A DNA stretch of 64,000 bases from Candidatus Gastranaerophilales bacterium (GCA_944326545.1 CALVEH010000008.1:1-64000); one strand, 5' to 3'; positions 8,500 to 17,953 are shown, counted from the first letter of the stretch. Notes: generated by a model from the letters alone, not told the origin. Program-made: numbers and translations.

Positions 8500-9552
8500 A
8501 TGACAACTACTCAAATGGACGAATTTGAAAAATTATTAGAAGAATCTTTTACATCAAAACTCAGTGTTGCTGACGTTGTAAGAGGTCAAATCGTAAAAAA
8601 AGAAAACGACGGATACCTCGTTGATATCGGTGCAAAATCAGAAGGTTTCTTACCTACAAGAGAAATCCCTTCTTCAATGGTTGATGAATTAACAATCGGC
8701 GATTGCAAAGAATTCTACATATTAAAAGAAGACGAAGATGAAAAAAGCGGTATGATGCTTTCTCTTAAAAGAGTTGCTTGCGCTCAAGCTTGGCAAATTC
8801 TTCAAAACGCTAAAATTTCAGGCGAAACAGTTATGGCTAAAGTTGTTTCTCTTGTTAAAGGCGGTGTAATCGTTGAAGTTCAAGATTTAAGAGGTTTCAT
8901 TCCTGCTTCTCAATTAAGAACAGGTATGCCTTTTGATGGTCTTATGAACCAAGAAATCGAAGTTAAAGTTCTTGAAGCTGATGCAAAAAGAAACAAACTT
9001 ATCCTTTCACAAAGACAAGCTCTTGCTGAACAAAGAGAACAACTCGTTGATGAAGTTATTTCTAACCTCGAAGTTGATCAAATTGTTGAAGGTGAAGTTG
9101 TTAGAATCGCTGACTTTGGTGCATTCATCGACATCAACGGCGTTGACGGCTTGCTTCCTATTTCAGAAATTTCTTGGCAAAGAATTAAACATCCTTCAGA
9201 TGTTTTAACACTTGGTCAAAAAATCGAAGTTAAAGTTCTAAAAATTGACGAAGACCTTAAAAGAATCAGCTTAAGCTTGAAAAGAATCGGTGACAACCCT
9301 TGGGAAGAAATCGAAGATAAGTTCAAAGAAGGCGAAATCATTACTGGTACAGTTAACAAAGTTACTTCATTCGGTGCATTCATCAACATTTTCCCAGGTG
9401 TTGAAGCATTATTGCCTGTAGCAGAAATGGAAAATCCTGATGCTAATCCGTTTGATATCTACAAAAACGGCGACGAAGTTAAAGTTCTTATCAAAAAATT
9501 CACTCCACAAGAACACAGAATCGCTTTGAGCGTTAAAGATATCAACGAATAA
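8500..9552 (+). CDS. rpsA: 30S ribosomal protein S1 (four S1 domains)
   Basis: A 350-residue protein with four OB-fold S1 motifs, at about residues 23-95, 108-175, 190-262 and 278-348; the third is the best conserved (EGEVVRIADFGAFIDINGVDGLLPISEISW). S1 binds mRNA on the small ribosomal subunit. E. coli S1 has six domains; four is usual for shorter S1 versions in several phyla. AGGAAAGGA precedes the ATG. It appears to share the ispH promoter and ends at a strong terminator. Confidence 0.92.
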   Translation: MTTTQMDEFEKLLEESFTSKLSVADVVRGQIVKKENDGYLVDIGAKSEGFLPTREIPSSMVDELTIGDCKEFYILKEDEDEKSGMMLSLKRVACAQAWQILQNAKISGETVMAKVVSLVKGGVIVEVQDLRGFIPASQLRTGMPFDGLMNQEIEVKVLEADAKRNKLILSQRQALAEQREQLVDEVISNLEVDQIVEGEVVRIADFGAFIDINGVDGLLPISEISWQRIKHPSDVLTLGQKIEVKVLKIDEDLKRISLSLKRIGDNPWEEIEDKFKEGEIITGTVNKVTSFGAFINIFPGVEALLPVAEMENPDANPFDIYKNGDEVKVLIKKFTPQEHRIALSVKDINE

Positions 9553-9573
9553 TCTTTAATGTTAAACTTTTAA

Positions 9574-9608
9574 CAAAAGAGGTAGACCTAAAAGTCTACC
9601 TTTTTTGT
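9574..9608. terminator. Rho-independent terminator after rpsA
   Basis: GGTAGAC-CTAAAA-GTCTACC stem, extended by A-run and T-run arms (AACAAAA/TTTTGTT-like), between convergent genes; it ends exactly at the stop codon of the minus-strand gene starting at 10561. Confidence 0.88.
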
Positions 9609-10561
9609 TAATCTATTATCTTGTAAGCCTCACAGAACTTATCAAAATAAGACTCAATCTTATCCCCAAAAGCATAAGCCTCAATTTCTAAAGGATTGTT
9701 TTTATAAGCTTCAGAACCAAACCCAAAGACATCAAGAGTTTCATACTCACTATTTGCCTTTAAATATTCATAAGCTTTTTTACCTTCTGGAGAATCTGCT
9801 TTAATTTTTGGCATTTTTAAAACATCTTTATAAGATTCTTGAATTTTTGCTGTTAAATCTTTGCTCCAGCTTTCTCTTACTCTTGCAAGAAACTCTTTTT
9901 CTGTTCCTTTTTTAAGCGCATTTTTATATTGATTACTAAAACCGGGATTATCTAAAGGCGATTTGATTGAATTTTTTATCATACAATCTACAATACTTTC
10001 AACATATTTTTCTACAGTAATACCTTCTGTACGCAAAATATTTGTATACTGTTTACAATGAGTTAATTCATGAGATAACAAATTTAACTGTTTTGCCCTA
10101 TCTAATTTATCAAAAAATCCTGGAGTATAGCTAATAGCGTTATCAAGCATACGATAACCGCCTTGAACAGACATAATACCGTCTGTCCCATCTTTAATAA
10201 TTTTTTCAGGGGCTATCCCTTTTAACCCCATATAGTCAACCATTTCAGCGTATGCTTTATCAACAAAATCTTGTCCTTTTAAATTTTTAAAAGACTCAAA
10301 ACGCACTTGCAAATCCTTAGGAATTTGAGCCAACAATTTTTGTTTTTGTATTGCCCTCCCTCTGGTAACTATAGCAGCCCCAACAGTAAGCAACAAAGCA
10401 CCAATACCAGCAGCCCATCCTATAATCTTTTTGTTAGAGACCTTTTCTGAAGAATCTTGCTTATGAGAAGCAAAAGATATCATATTTGATGATTTATTGT
10501 TATTTTTTATTTGAATATAAGGATTTGAATAAACACCAGAAATACCAGAAACACTTTGCAT
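9608..10561 (-). CDS. Putative membrane-anchored zinc metalloprotease (HELTH) with F-x-S leader
   Basis: A 317-residue protein with a zincin motif HELTH (residues 164-168) and a downstream acidic candidate third ligand in NPLEIEAYAFG (~290-300), the layout of gluzincin-type peptidases. One transmembrane segment lies at about 46-66 (IIGWAAGIGALLLTVGAAIV). The N-terminus has the Asn/Ser-rich leader plus ISFAS (28-32) seen on other proteins here. Substrate unknown. The start region can pair with an upstream sequence (10569-10610). Peptidase activity is inferred from the motif only. Confidence 0.65.
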   Translation of the reverse strand: MQSVSGISGVYSNPYIQIKNNNKSSNMISFASHKQDSSEKVSNKKIIGWAAGIGALLLTVGAAIVTRGRAIQKQKLLAQIPKDLQVRFESFKNLKGQDFVDKAYAEMVDYMGLKGIAPEKIIKDGTDGIMSVQGGYRMLDNAISYTPGFFDKLDRAKQLNLLSHELTHCKQYTNILRTEGITVEKYVESIVDCMIKNSIKSPLDNPGFSNQYKNALKKGTEKEFLARVRESWSKDLTAKIQESYKDVLKMPKIKADSPEGKKAYEYLKANSEYETLDVFGFGSEAYKNNPLEIEAYAFGDKIESYFDKFCEAYKIID

Positions 10562-10568
10562 AAAAAAC

Positions 10569-10610
10569 TTCCACTTAAACTACCTATAGTTATATAAAAA
10601 CAAAGTGGAA
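10569..10610 (-). promoter_or_regulatory. Possible ribosome-binding-site hairpin before the HELTH metalloprotease
   Basis: On the minus strand TTCCACTT (10610-10603) can pair with AAGTGGAA (10576-10569), whose GGAAG is the only SD-like sequence before the ATG at 10561. The loop is 26 bases, so the hairpin is modest in stability and could be coincidental. Confidence 0.35.
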
Positions 10611-10630
10611 ACCAAAATTGCTTTTGAAAA

Positions 10631-11614
10631 CTATAATAAAAACATAACCACAAATGCACCAAAAATAAGTGCAGGTCCATAAGGAATAACAGTAAGATTA
10701 TTACCCTGTTTTATAGAAGTTAAAAGTTGTCTGCAACAGTAAAATCCGATACTAGCAATAAGTATAAGAGCAAACCACTGAAATATCATTGAATCAAAAA
10801 TATTCAAATACTCACCAGTCAAAAACATTACAATAGTAGCTATAAACAATAACATTCCATAAAAAAGCTTATATTCTTTGTTTTTAAACCATTTATACAT
10901 AAAGACAGGTATTGAAAGCCCACCCCAAATAAAAATGCTTAAAAACAATATAACAATAGCATTAGCTATGCCAAAGAAAGCACCTAAACCACCTAAAATA
11001 TAGGCGTCACCTTCACCAAAACAATCTCTTTTAGTTATTAATTTGGTAATCCAAGCTAACGCAGCAAGAACTCCAAAACCGCCAATCAAACCAAGTATAG
11101 AGTGAATAAAAGTTTGATATATAGCAATTTTGTGACCAAATGCCCAAAAAGCTATCTTGGTATTATTAACACCTGCGATATTAAAAAAGTTATAAATTAC
11201 CCCAACAACCATTAAAATATAAGCATGAGTATCAAAGATAACCTTCTCTTTTATGTCAGTAACGGTCATAACAATACCCAAAGAAGCCGCGATTAATAAG
11301 AATAATATATTCAAATTTAAAGTTGCAAAAGAATACTTGTAATATAAACCTGCAAAAATAATACCTGTTGCAAGCTCAACAAGAGGATATTGCATACTAA
11401 TTTTTTCTGAACAATATCTACACTTTCCTCTTAACAACAAATATGAAAAAAGAGGTATATTGTCATACCAGGCTAATTTATGATTACACTTTGTACAGTG
11501 TGAGGGAGGCAAAACAATAGATTCGCCGCTAAAGCCTCTTAAAACAACTACATTCAAAAAGCTTCCAACACAAAGCCCTACAATCAATGCATAAAAGACC
11601 CAAAACCACTCCAT
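10631..11614 (-). CDS. pilD: Prepilin peptidase / N-methyltransferase (A24 family)
   Basis: A bifunctional inner-membrane enzyme that cleaves type IV prepilin leaders and methylates the new N-terminal phenylalanine. The 327 residues carry the N-terminal Cys4 domain (CTKC and CRYC, residues ~40-71), the first catalytic Asp in TVTDIKEKVIFD, and the second in the FGEGDAYILGGLG motif, plus about eight transmembrane helices. Its likely substrate includes the prepilin at 31409-31963. AAGGAG overlaps the stop of the upstream sigma factor gene, 9 bp away, so the two form an operon. Confidence 0.93.
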   Translation of the reverse strand: MEWFWVFYALIVGLCVGSFLNVVVLRGFSGESIVLPPSHCTKCNHKLAWYDNIPLFSYLLLRGKCRYCSEKISMQYPLVELATGIIFAGLYYKYSFATLNLNILFLLIAASLGIVMTVTDIKEKVIFDTHAYILMVVGVIYNFFNIAGVNNTKIAFWAFGHKIAIYQTFIHSILGLIGGFGVLAALAWITKLITKRDCFGEGDAYILGGLGAFFGIANAIVILFLSIFIWGGLSIPVFMYKWFKNKEYKLFYGMLLFIATIVMFLTGEYLNIFDSMIFQWFALILIASIGFYCCRQLLTSIKQGNNLTVIPYGPALIFGAFVVMFLL

Positions 11615-11623
11615 AAAAGCTCC

Positions 11624-12406
11624 TTAAGCACTCTGTCTTTCTTGTATAACGTCATAAAGGTGGTTTAATGCTTTTTTTAGCTTTCTTGATACCTGCATTT
11701 GAGACATGCCGAGCAACTCACCAATCTCCAACTGACTCATGTCTTTAAAATATACCATTTCTACAATCTGCTTAAGATCTGGCTCTATGTATTGCAAGCA
11801 ATCAAGCAGCATAAGTCTGTCTTCTTTAGAGTTTTGCATATCTTCATAACTAACATCAGGAATCTTATCAGTCCAATTAGAAAAATCATCTTCGCATTGC
11901 AGATTTAACTGATCTAACGAAACAATAGATTTTCTTCTGTCAGCTTCAATAGCTTCTTTAACTTTAGAAACAGGCATCGACATTTTATCAGCTATTTGTT
12001 CATTTGTTGGTTTTTCGCCGAATTCTTCAATCATCTCGTAAGCTATTTTATTAACACGATAACAAAGCTCCTGTATAGCTCTCGGAGCCTTAATCATGCC
12101 TGCTTTGTCTCTCAAATAGTGTCTGATTTCACCTGTAATAAGGTATGTTGTATACGACTTAAAATTTCTACTGATAGACGGGTCATAAGATCTAATAGCC
12201 TTAATCAAGCCCAAACTACCGATTTGAATTATATCTTCAACAGGGTCAGTACTACGTCTTGCAAGAGTTCTTGCCATTCTTTTAACTAAAGGCATGCAAG
12301 CCATAGCTATCAAATTTTGTAGCTTCTCTTTTTTTCTGCTATTTTCGATTTTGCAATATTCGTCAATCCATTCTTGGACTTGCTCAAAATTTACAACATC
12401 AGCCAA
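11624..12406 (-). CDS. Group 3 alternative RNA polymerase sigma factor (SigF/SigB-like)
   Basis: A 260-residue sigma70-family factor with regions 2 (VEDIIQIGSLGLIKAIRSYDPS), 3 (KAPRAIQEL...KPTNEQIADKMSM) and 4 (DLKQIVEMVYFKDMSQLEIGELLGMSQMQVSRKLKKAL), and no region 1.1, matching group 3 stress/motility sigmas of the SigB/SigF kind. The start is TTG, supported by AGAGG 8-10 bases upstream. It is co-transcribed with pilD; in cyanobacteria a SigF-type factor is linked to type IV pili, which is consistent with that context. Regulation by an anti-sigma factor is expected for the family but none is adjacent. Confidence 0.85.
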   Translation of the reverse strand: MADVVNFEQVQEWIDEYCKIENSRKKEKLQNLIAMACMPLVKRMARTLARRSTDPVEDIIQIGSLGLIKAIRSYDPSISRNFKSYTTYLITGEIRHYLRDKAGMIKAPRAIQELCYRVNKIAYEMIEEFGEKPTNEQIADKMSMPVSKVKEAIEADRRKSIVSLDQLNLQCEDDFSNWTDKIPDVSYEDMQNSKEDRLMLLDCLQYIEPDLKQIVEMVYFKDMSQLEIGELLGMSQMQVSRKLKKALNHLYDVIQERQSA

Positions 12407-12474
12407 AAACAGTTACCTCTCTTATTCCTAATTCTATTATATCATTTTAATAAAAATTTTGGTAAAATAAATGC

Positions 12475-13119
12475 ATGATAAAAAATAACATTTCTGAAAA
12501 TAAAAAACAAATAATAAAGTACGGTCAAAAGCTCGGTGAAAAAAACATGACACCGGCAACCTCCGGCAATATTAGTGTAAGAACAGGCGAAAATATCCTA
12601 ATAACAGGCTCAGGCACTTGTTTAGCAGACTTAAATGAAGAAGAAATCGTCCTAATTGATAAAGATTGTAACGTTGTGGACGGACAAATAAAACCGTCTT
12701 CTGAAAAGAATCTTCATAGTGCAATTTATTCAATAAGACCGGATATTAACGCCATTGTACATTGTCATGCGCCTTATATATCAGCTTTTGCAGTATGCCA
12801 TATACCTTTGTCCAAACCTATAATTTCTGAAAACGTTTTTTATTTTGGAGAAATTCCTGTAGCAGATTACGCATTGCCAGGGTCTGACAAACTTGTTGAA
12901 AACACAGCAAAATATTTTACCAAACATGACGCTGTATTACTTGCAAACCACGGCATAATTATAGGTGCTAAAGATTTAAAAAACGCATACTATTTGATGG
13001 AAACAGCAGAGACATTTGCTCAAATTTATCTTAATTCTATGCTTTTAGGTGGACCAAAAGAACTTTCAAAAAAAGATATTGAAGAAATTTATGAATTGAG
13101 AAATGCAATGAAGAAATAA
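12475..13119 (+). CDS. Class II aldolase/epimerase (fuculose-phosphate aldolase-like)
   Basis: A 214-residue zinc-dependent class II aldolase/adducin-fold enzyme. Visible are GNISVR (phosphate binding), SSEKNLH (catalytic Glu at about residue 80), HCHAPYISAF (two zinc His) and ANHGII (third zinc His), complete for an active enzyme. The family cleaves or epimerises phosphorylated sugars (FucA, RhaD, AraD, MtnB, OtnC); the substrate cannot be chosen from sequence. It could supply the OtnC-like step for the acid-sugar genes at 52-54 kb, though it is distant. Followed 5 bp later by rsmD. Confidence 0.85.
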   Translation: MIKNNISENKKQIIKYGQKLGEKNMTPATSGNISVRTGENILITGSGTCLADLNEEEIVLIDKDCNVVDGQIKPSSEKNLHSAIYSIRPDINAIVHCHAPYISAFAVCHIPLSKPIISENVFYFGEIPVADYALPGSDKLVENTAKYFTKHDAVLLANHGIIIGAKDLKNAYYLMETAETFAQIYLNSMLLGGPKELSKKDIEEIYELRNAMKK

Positions 13120-13124
13120 CAAAT

Positions 13125-13658
13125 ATGCATATTACAGGCGGTTTTTTAAAATCAAGAAAAATTGAATCACCAAAGGGAAGTAATGTGAGACCAACACTAT
13201 CACAAGTCAGAGAGAGTGTTTTTAGCACATTGTTCTCTATTACAGATTTTGAAGATAAATGCTTCCTAGATGCATTTGCAGGCTCAGGAATTATGGGCTT
13301 TGAGGCAATTTCTCGCGGTTTTAAAAGTTGTTCATTTTTTGAAAAAGACAAAAAAACATTTTTCTTGTTAAAAACAAATGCACAAAAACTGAATGTTCAA
13401 GCAGAATTTTACCTTGGAGATACAGCTAAACTTCTAAAAAAAGCTGAACAAAGTTTTGACGTAATATACGTAGATCCGCCTTATCAAAGCGGCTTGTATG
13501 ATGAAATTGTTTCTATAATAAAAGAAAAAAAGCTTTTAAACCCAAACGGCATTTTGATACTTGAGTACCCTAAAGATTTAAACATACAACACCAAAGTTT
13601 CAATATAATCAAAACAAAAATATACTCTGATAAAGCCATAACATTTTTAAGCGAATAG
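13125..13658 (+). CDS. rsmD: 16S rRNA (guanine966-N2)-methyltransferase
   Basis: RsmD methylates G966 of 16S rRNA in the small subunit. The 177 residues show the N-terminal ITGG-KSRKIESPKG and RPTLSQVRESVF blocks specific to this family, the SAM-binding motif FLDAFAGSGIMGFEAISRG, and the catalytic DPPY. Length is normal. It lies 5 bp after the class II aldolase and its stop abuts the stop of the convergent gene at 13659. No strong SD; translational coupling with the upstream gene is likely. Confidence 0.93.
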   Translation: MHITGGFLKSRKIESPKGSNVRPTLSQVRESVFSTLFSITDFEDKCFLDAFAGSGIMGFEAISRGFKSCSFFEKDKKTFFLLKTNAQKLNVQAEFYLGDTAKLLKKAEQSFDVIYVDPPYQSGLYDEIVSIIKEKKLLNPNGILILEYPKDLNIQHQSFNIIKTKIYSDKAITFLSE

Positions 13659-14552
13659 CTATTTATACAATATCTTACACAAATTTGTATCTAACATAGC
13701 ATCAACCCCAATAGGAAATGTCTGTTTTTCCTTTTCATGACCGAACTTTAAGCCACCTATAACAGGAATTTTTAGAGATTTCGCCAATTCATTAAAATAG
13801 CTGCTAAAATAATTTTCGTTATCTATACCGCTAAAATCGCCAAGACATATTCCGGATAAATTTTTCTTGAATTCAGGTATATTAAGCAACTGCGTAAACA
13901 TTTTATCAATTTTATAAACAGGCTCGTTTATATCTTCTGTGACAAAAATAAATTTTTCATCAGGAATAAAGTTCAACCCGCACAAAGATTGTATTGTTGA
14001 TAAATTACCGCCCCACAATATACCAGAAGAAACACCTCCGTAGTATACATTAGGGTTATCTATAAATATCTCACGAGTCTTTGTCGTAATGGTATTAAAG
14101 AAAGATTTTTCATTATACAAAGACACATCACCGCCAAAATCAGAATAAGCCATAGGCGCATTGTACGTAATCAGACCAACTTTTTTGTATATCATTAACA
14201 TTAGCGCTGTAATATCAGAGTAACCGCAAAAGATTTTAGGGTTATTCAATATAGCATCATAATCAATCAAATCTAAAATTCTTATCGCACCATAACCACC
14301 TCTTGCAGCAACAATTGCATTAATAGATTCATCTTTAAAAAAGTCATTTAAAGCCTTTGCTCTTACTTTGTCATCTCCGCAAAGATAATTTTTTCGAGTT
14401 AATGCATTTTCAGACACAACAACCTTGTAGCCATTTGATTCAAAATATTTTTTGGACTGTTGCAAACGATTTTCATCTTTTATATCACCCGAAACACAAA
14501 GGATTCCAATAGTATCACCTTTTTTGAGTTTTTGAGGTTGTATCTTTGCCAT
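13659..14552 (-). CDS. LD-carboxypeptidase-like protein (S66 family, LdcA/MccF)
   Basis: A 297-residue S66 serine peptidase, normal length. LdcA trims the terminal D-Ala from murein tetrapeptides during recycling in the cytoplasm; MccF relatives give immunity to microcin C. The nucleophile elbow is GYSDITALM, the catalytic Glu is expected in VTEDINEPVYKID and His in GGLKFGHEKEKQTFPIG. The N-terminal KGDTIGILCVSG is typical. The choice between LdcA and MccF cannot be made from sequence alone. It is divergent from dnaX. Confidence 0.88.
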   Translation of the reverse strand: MAKIQPQKLKKGDTIGILCVSGDIKDENRLQQSKKYFESNGYKVVVSENALTRKNYLCGDDKVRAKALNDFFKDESINAIVAARGGYGAIRILDLIDYDAILNNPKIFCGYSDITALMLMIYKKVGLITYNAPMAYSDFGGDVSLYNEKSFFNTITTKTREIFIDNPNVYYGGVSSGILWGGNLSTIQSLCGLNFIPDEKFIFVTEDINEPVYKIDKMFTQLLNIPEFKKNLSGICLGDFSGIDNENYFSSYFNELAKSLKIPVIGGLKFGHEKEKQTFPIGVDAMLDTNLCKILYK

Positions 14553-14561
14553 ATTTTTCTT

Positions 14562-14589
14562 TTTACTCCGTTTTTCGTATAATTATAAT
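14562..14589 (+). promoter_or_regulatory. Candidate dnaX promoter
   Basis: TTTACT (14562-14567), 16-base spacer, TATAAT (14584-14589), placing the start about 20 bases before the TTG codon and leaving the GGAG at ~14606 in the transcript. Confidence 0.5.
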
Positions 14590-14615
14590 ATATATTTCAG
14601 AGTTGGAGCAAAATT

Positions 14616-16538
14616 TTGACAAACAGATATCTTCCGTTATACAGAAAGTACAGACCGCAATCGTTCAAAGACTTAATCGGTCAAGAAAATATAGTTAAAG
14701 CATTAACTAATGCAATAAACCTCAACAAAATTTCTCACGCATATTTATTATGCGGTCCAAGAGGTACCGGAAAAACAACAACGGCAAGAATTATAGCAAA
14801 ATCACTAAACTGCGCAAAAGGTCCAACTCTTGAGCCCTGTGGAGAATGTCCAAGCTGTAAAGATATTACAAATTCAACTCCAATAGACGTTATTGAAATA
14901 GACGCGGCGTCAAACAGAAAAGTTGAAGACGCAAGAAACATATTAGAAAAAATCCAGTTTGTACCGGTAAACGGAAGATTTAAAATCTATATCATAGACG
15001 AAGTTCACATGCTAACAACAGAAGCCTTTAACACTCTGTTAAAAACGCTTGAAGAACCGCCTGAAAACGTCATATTTATCCTTGCAACAACAGAACCGCA
15101 CAAAGTTCTCGATACAATTATTTCAAGATGCCAACGTTTTGACTTTAGAAGAATCACAACTGAAGATATCGTTGCAAGACTAAAATACATATCTGAACAA
15201 GAAAATATCAAAATAACAGAAGATGCACTCTTCACAATAGCAAGAAGCTCAGCTGGCGGAATGAGAGACTCTCTTGCTCTGCTCGATCAAATCAGTGTAC
15301 TTGATGCAGATAAAGAAATAACATCTGATGATGTAAACAATATGCTTGGCAGACTTTCTTTTGAGACACTTTTTGATATCAGCAACGCAATAACAACATC
15401 TGATACACAAACAGCTATAACTCTACTTGATGGTGTATATAACAAAGGTAACGAGCCTTTCCAAATAATAACAAACCTTATACAATACTACAGAAATCTG
15501 CTCGTTGTAAAAAACTGTACAGATAGAAAAATTGCAGCAGAATTAACGCAACTAAGTGAAGCACATATTCTCAAACTTAGAGAACAAGCAGAAAATGTAG
15601 AAGCAGAACAAATTCTTTATATAATAGAAAGATTATCTTTCTATTCAAAAGAGATTAAAGAAACAACAAACAGATACCTTTGGCTTGAACTATGCATAAT
15701 TGAGCTTTCATCAAATGTTAAGTATTCATCATACTCACAACTTATAGAAAGAATTGAAAGACTTGAATCAGGAATAACAACAAACGCAGAACCTAATAAA
15801 GCTCAAATATATCCTTCTGCGCCACCACCGTTGCCACCTGCTTTTCAAACAGAAAAGAAACAAGTAATAGAACAACCAAAAGAATCTATGCCTCAAAGCT
15901 TACCAAAAGCAGAGCCTGCAACTGTTGTTGCAGAGGTAAAAGAATCAATACAGGTTGAGCACAGTGAACCTCAAGAGGTTCATCCTCCTGTTGAACAAAA
16001 AACTGAAGAGCCGGCTCCAACAGTTGCTCAAACTACAGGGAACTCTACAGATTTGGCAACAGCTTGGCAAGGAATCCTTCAAAATATAACAAGCATACCT
16101 TCACGTATGTTTTTCTACAACTTGTCACGCCCTGTTGAATTAAGCCCAGATGGAATAACAATCGCATTTATGAAAGATATTTTTGTTAAACAAGCACAAG
16201 ATACAAACAAAAATACACCTCTTAAAAATGCAGCCATGGCATACTTTAAAGTAAGTGACATAAATATACATATAAAGCTTGCGGATGAAAATGATTTGGC
16301 AAATGCAGCCCCAAAACCATCAATAGAAAAGCTGGAAAGAAAACCTGCTGCCCAACCGCAAAAAACATATAATGAAAAAGCGGAAGAAGAAGAAAGTATT
16401 CAACTGATAAAAGAAACACTTGGAACTCAAAACAATACGGAAAAAGCTAACCCGGAAGATAAAAATCACATTCCAAGCAATCTATCAGACCAATCAAAAA
16501 TGGTAATGGAACTTTTTAACGGTAAATACATTGATTAA
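14616..16538 (+). CDS. dnaX: DNA polymerase III subunit gamma/tau
   Basis: The clamp-loader ATPase. AAA module (residues ~10-220) with Walker A GPRGTGKT (47-54), a zinc module (C66, C75, C78, C81), Walker B IYIIDEVHM and sensor/arginine-finger region ATTEPHKVLDTIISRCQRFDFRR. After domain III the region ~385-480 is Pro/Glu/Gln-rich and unstructured, followed by a tau-like C-terminal domain. 640 residues is normal for a tau form; I see no obvious frameshift signal to make gamma. The start is TTG, with GGAG 8 bases upstream, because the conserved LYRKYRPQSF must be near the N-terminus. Confidence 0.95.
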   Translation: MTNRYLPLYRKYRPQSFKDLIGQENIVKALTNAINLNKISHAYLLCGPRGTGKTTTARIIAKSLNCAKGPTLEPCGECPSCKDITNSTPIDVIEIDAASNRKVEDARNILEKIQFVPVNGRFKIYIIDEVHMLTTEAFNTLLKTLEEPPENVIFILATTEPHKVLDTIISRCQRFDFRRITTEDIVARLKYISEQENIKITEDALFTIARSSAGGMRDSLALLDQISVLDADKEITSDDVNNMLGRLSFETLFDISNAITTSDTQTAITLLDGVYNKGNEPFQIITNLIQYYRNLLVVKNCTDRKIAAELTQLSEAHILKLREQAENVEAEQILYIIERLSFYSKEIKETTNRYLWLELCIIELSSNVKYSSYSQLIERIERLESGITTNAEPNKAQIYPSAPPPLPPAFQTEKKQVIEQPKESMPQSLPKAEPATVVAEVKESIQVEHSEPQEVHPPVEQKTEEPAPTVAQTTGNSTDLATAWQGILQNITSIPSRMFFYNLSRPVELSPDGITIAFMKDIFVKQAQDTNKNTPLKNAAMAYFKVSDINIHIKLADENDLANAAPKPSIEKLERKPAAQPQKTYNEKAEEEESIQLIKETLGTQNNTEKANPEDKNHIPSNLSDQSKMVMELFNGKYID

Positions 16539-16542
16539 TATA

Positions 16543-16578
16543 AATAAAAAAGCCCTTTTATTAAAGGGCTTTTTTATT
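16543..16578. terminator. Bidirectional rho-independent terminator between dnaX and fabF
   Basis: Perfect 16-base arms AATAAAAAAGCCCTTT and AAAGGGCTTTTTTATT around a TATT loop, between the convergent dnaX and fabF genes. Confidence 0.92.
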
Positions 16579-16598
16579 AGATATTTATTTAATTTAAA

Positions 16599-17855
16599 CT
16601 AAGCTTCATACTTTTTGAAAAGTAATGATGCATTGTGTCCGCCAAAACCAAATGAGTTAGACAAAGCATATTTAACTTCTGCTTTTTGTGGTTTGTGAGG
16701 AACATAGTTCAAGTTAGCAACAGCCTCATCTTGGTTATCCAAGTTAATTGTTGGAGGGATAATGCCGTTATTGATTGCTTTAATACAAACAATTGATTCA
16801 GCAGCACCTGTAGCACCCAACATATGACCATGCATAGATTTTGTAGAGCTAACTTTCAAATCAGGGTTTGTTGATAAATCACCAAAAATTCTTGCAATTG
16901 CTTGAGATTCAGCAATATCACCAAGTCCTGTACTTGTGCCGTGAGCGTTTACGTAATTAACGTCTTTAGGCTCAACACCAGCATCTTTAACAGCAAGCTT
17001 CATAGCCATTGCTGCACCAGAACCGTCCGCAGCAGGAGCAACAATATCATATGCATCAGCAGTTTGGCCATAGCCAACAATTTCTGCATAAATTTTTGCA
17101 CCACGTTTTTTTGCATGTTCAAGTTCTTCAAGAACTAAAACTGCTGCACCTTCTGACATAATGAAGCCATCACGGTCTTTATCATATGGTCTTGATGCTT
17201 TTTCAGGTTCATCATTGTGCTTAGACAAAGTTCTTGCACTTGTGAAAGCACCAATACCCAATTTTGTAATAACAGCTTCAGCACCACCAGCAACAATAAC
17301 ATCAGCGTCATCCCACTGGATAGAACGGAATGCATCACCTACTGAGTGAGCAGAAGTAGCACAAGCTGTAACAACAGCTTTGTTAACACCTTTTGCTCCG
17401 TGTTTAATAGAAATTCTACCTGCACCCATATCAGCAATAATCATAGGTACAGTGAAAGGTGAGCATTTTGTAGGGCCTTTTGCTGTGATAATATCGTGTT
17501 GTCTTTCGAAAGTATCAAAACCACCTGCAGCAGATCCAACAATAACACCGTATCTGTATGGGTCAACATTTTCACCTGCAACAATACCGGAATCTGCAAT
17601 AGCTTCATCAGCTGCAACCATAGCAAACTGATTATATCTGTCCATTCTTCTTGCCTCTTTGGGGTCAAGATATTCTTCAGGTTTAAAATTCTTTACTTCA
17701 CCTGCTATATGCACGGTGTGACCTTCAAGCGAAATGTGTTCTATTGTAGAAATTCCGCTTTTACCTTCTAAAAGACTGTTCCAAAATTTATCGACTCCAA
17801 CGCCAAACGGAGAAACAATCCCTAAACCTGTAACAACAACTCTTCTTTTACTCAT
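16599..17855 (-). CDS. fabF: 3-oxoacyl-[acyl-carrier-protein] synthase II
   Basis: The elongating condensing enzyme of type II fatty acid synthesis. 418 residues, full length; the Cys-His-His triad is in VVTACATSAHS, NAHGTSTGLGD and KSMHGHMLGATG, and the C-terminus has SNSFGFGGHN. Last gene of the plsX-fabH-fabD-fabG-acpP-fabF cluster, 98 bp after acpP with a stable hairpin in between (17910-17935). AAAAGG precedes the ATG. Confidence 0.97.
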   Translation of the reverse strand: MSKRRVVVTGLGIVSPFGVGVDKFWNSLLEGKSGISTIEHISLEGHTVHIAGEVKNFKPEEYLDPKEARRMDRYNQFAMVAADEAIADSGIVAGENVDPYRYGVIVGSAAGGFDTFERQHDIITAKGPTKCSPFTVPMIIADMGAGRISIKHGAKGVNKAVVTACATSAHSVGDAFRSIQWDDADVIVAGGAEAVITKLGIGAFTSARTLSKHNDEPEKASRPYDKDRDGFIMSEGAAVLVLEELEHAKKRGAKIYAEIVGYGQTADAYDIVAPAADGSGAAMAMKLAVKDAGVEPKDVNYVNAHGTSTGLGDIAESQAIARIFGDLSTNPDLKVSSTKSMHGHMLGATGAAESIVCIKAINNGIIPPTINLDNQDEAVANLNYVPHKPQKAEVKYALSNSFGFGGHNASLLFKKYEA

Positions 17856-17909
17856 CTTCTAACCTTTTCTAATCTCGGATTTAGTCATTTACCACTAAAC
17901 GGTAAAAGT

Positions 17910-17935
17910 GCGGGGAGTATTTTCATGCTCCCCGC
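17910..17935 (-). other. Stable hairpin in the acpP-fabF intergenic region
   Basis: Ten-base-pair GC-rich stem (GCGGGGAGCA/TACTCCCCGC with one G-T pair) and a 6-base loop in the transcript between acpP and fabF. On the minus strand it is not followed by a clean T-run, so an mRNA-stability or partial-termination element is more likely than a full terminator; such an element could keep acpP mRNA in excess over fabF. Confidence 0.6.
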
Positions 17936-17953
17936 AAAAACTATAGCCGTAAA

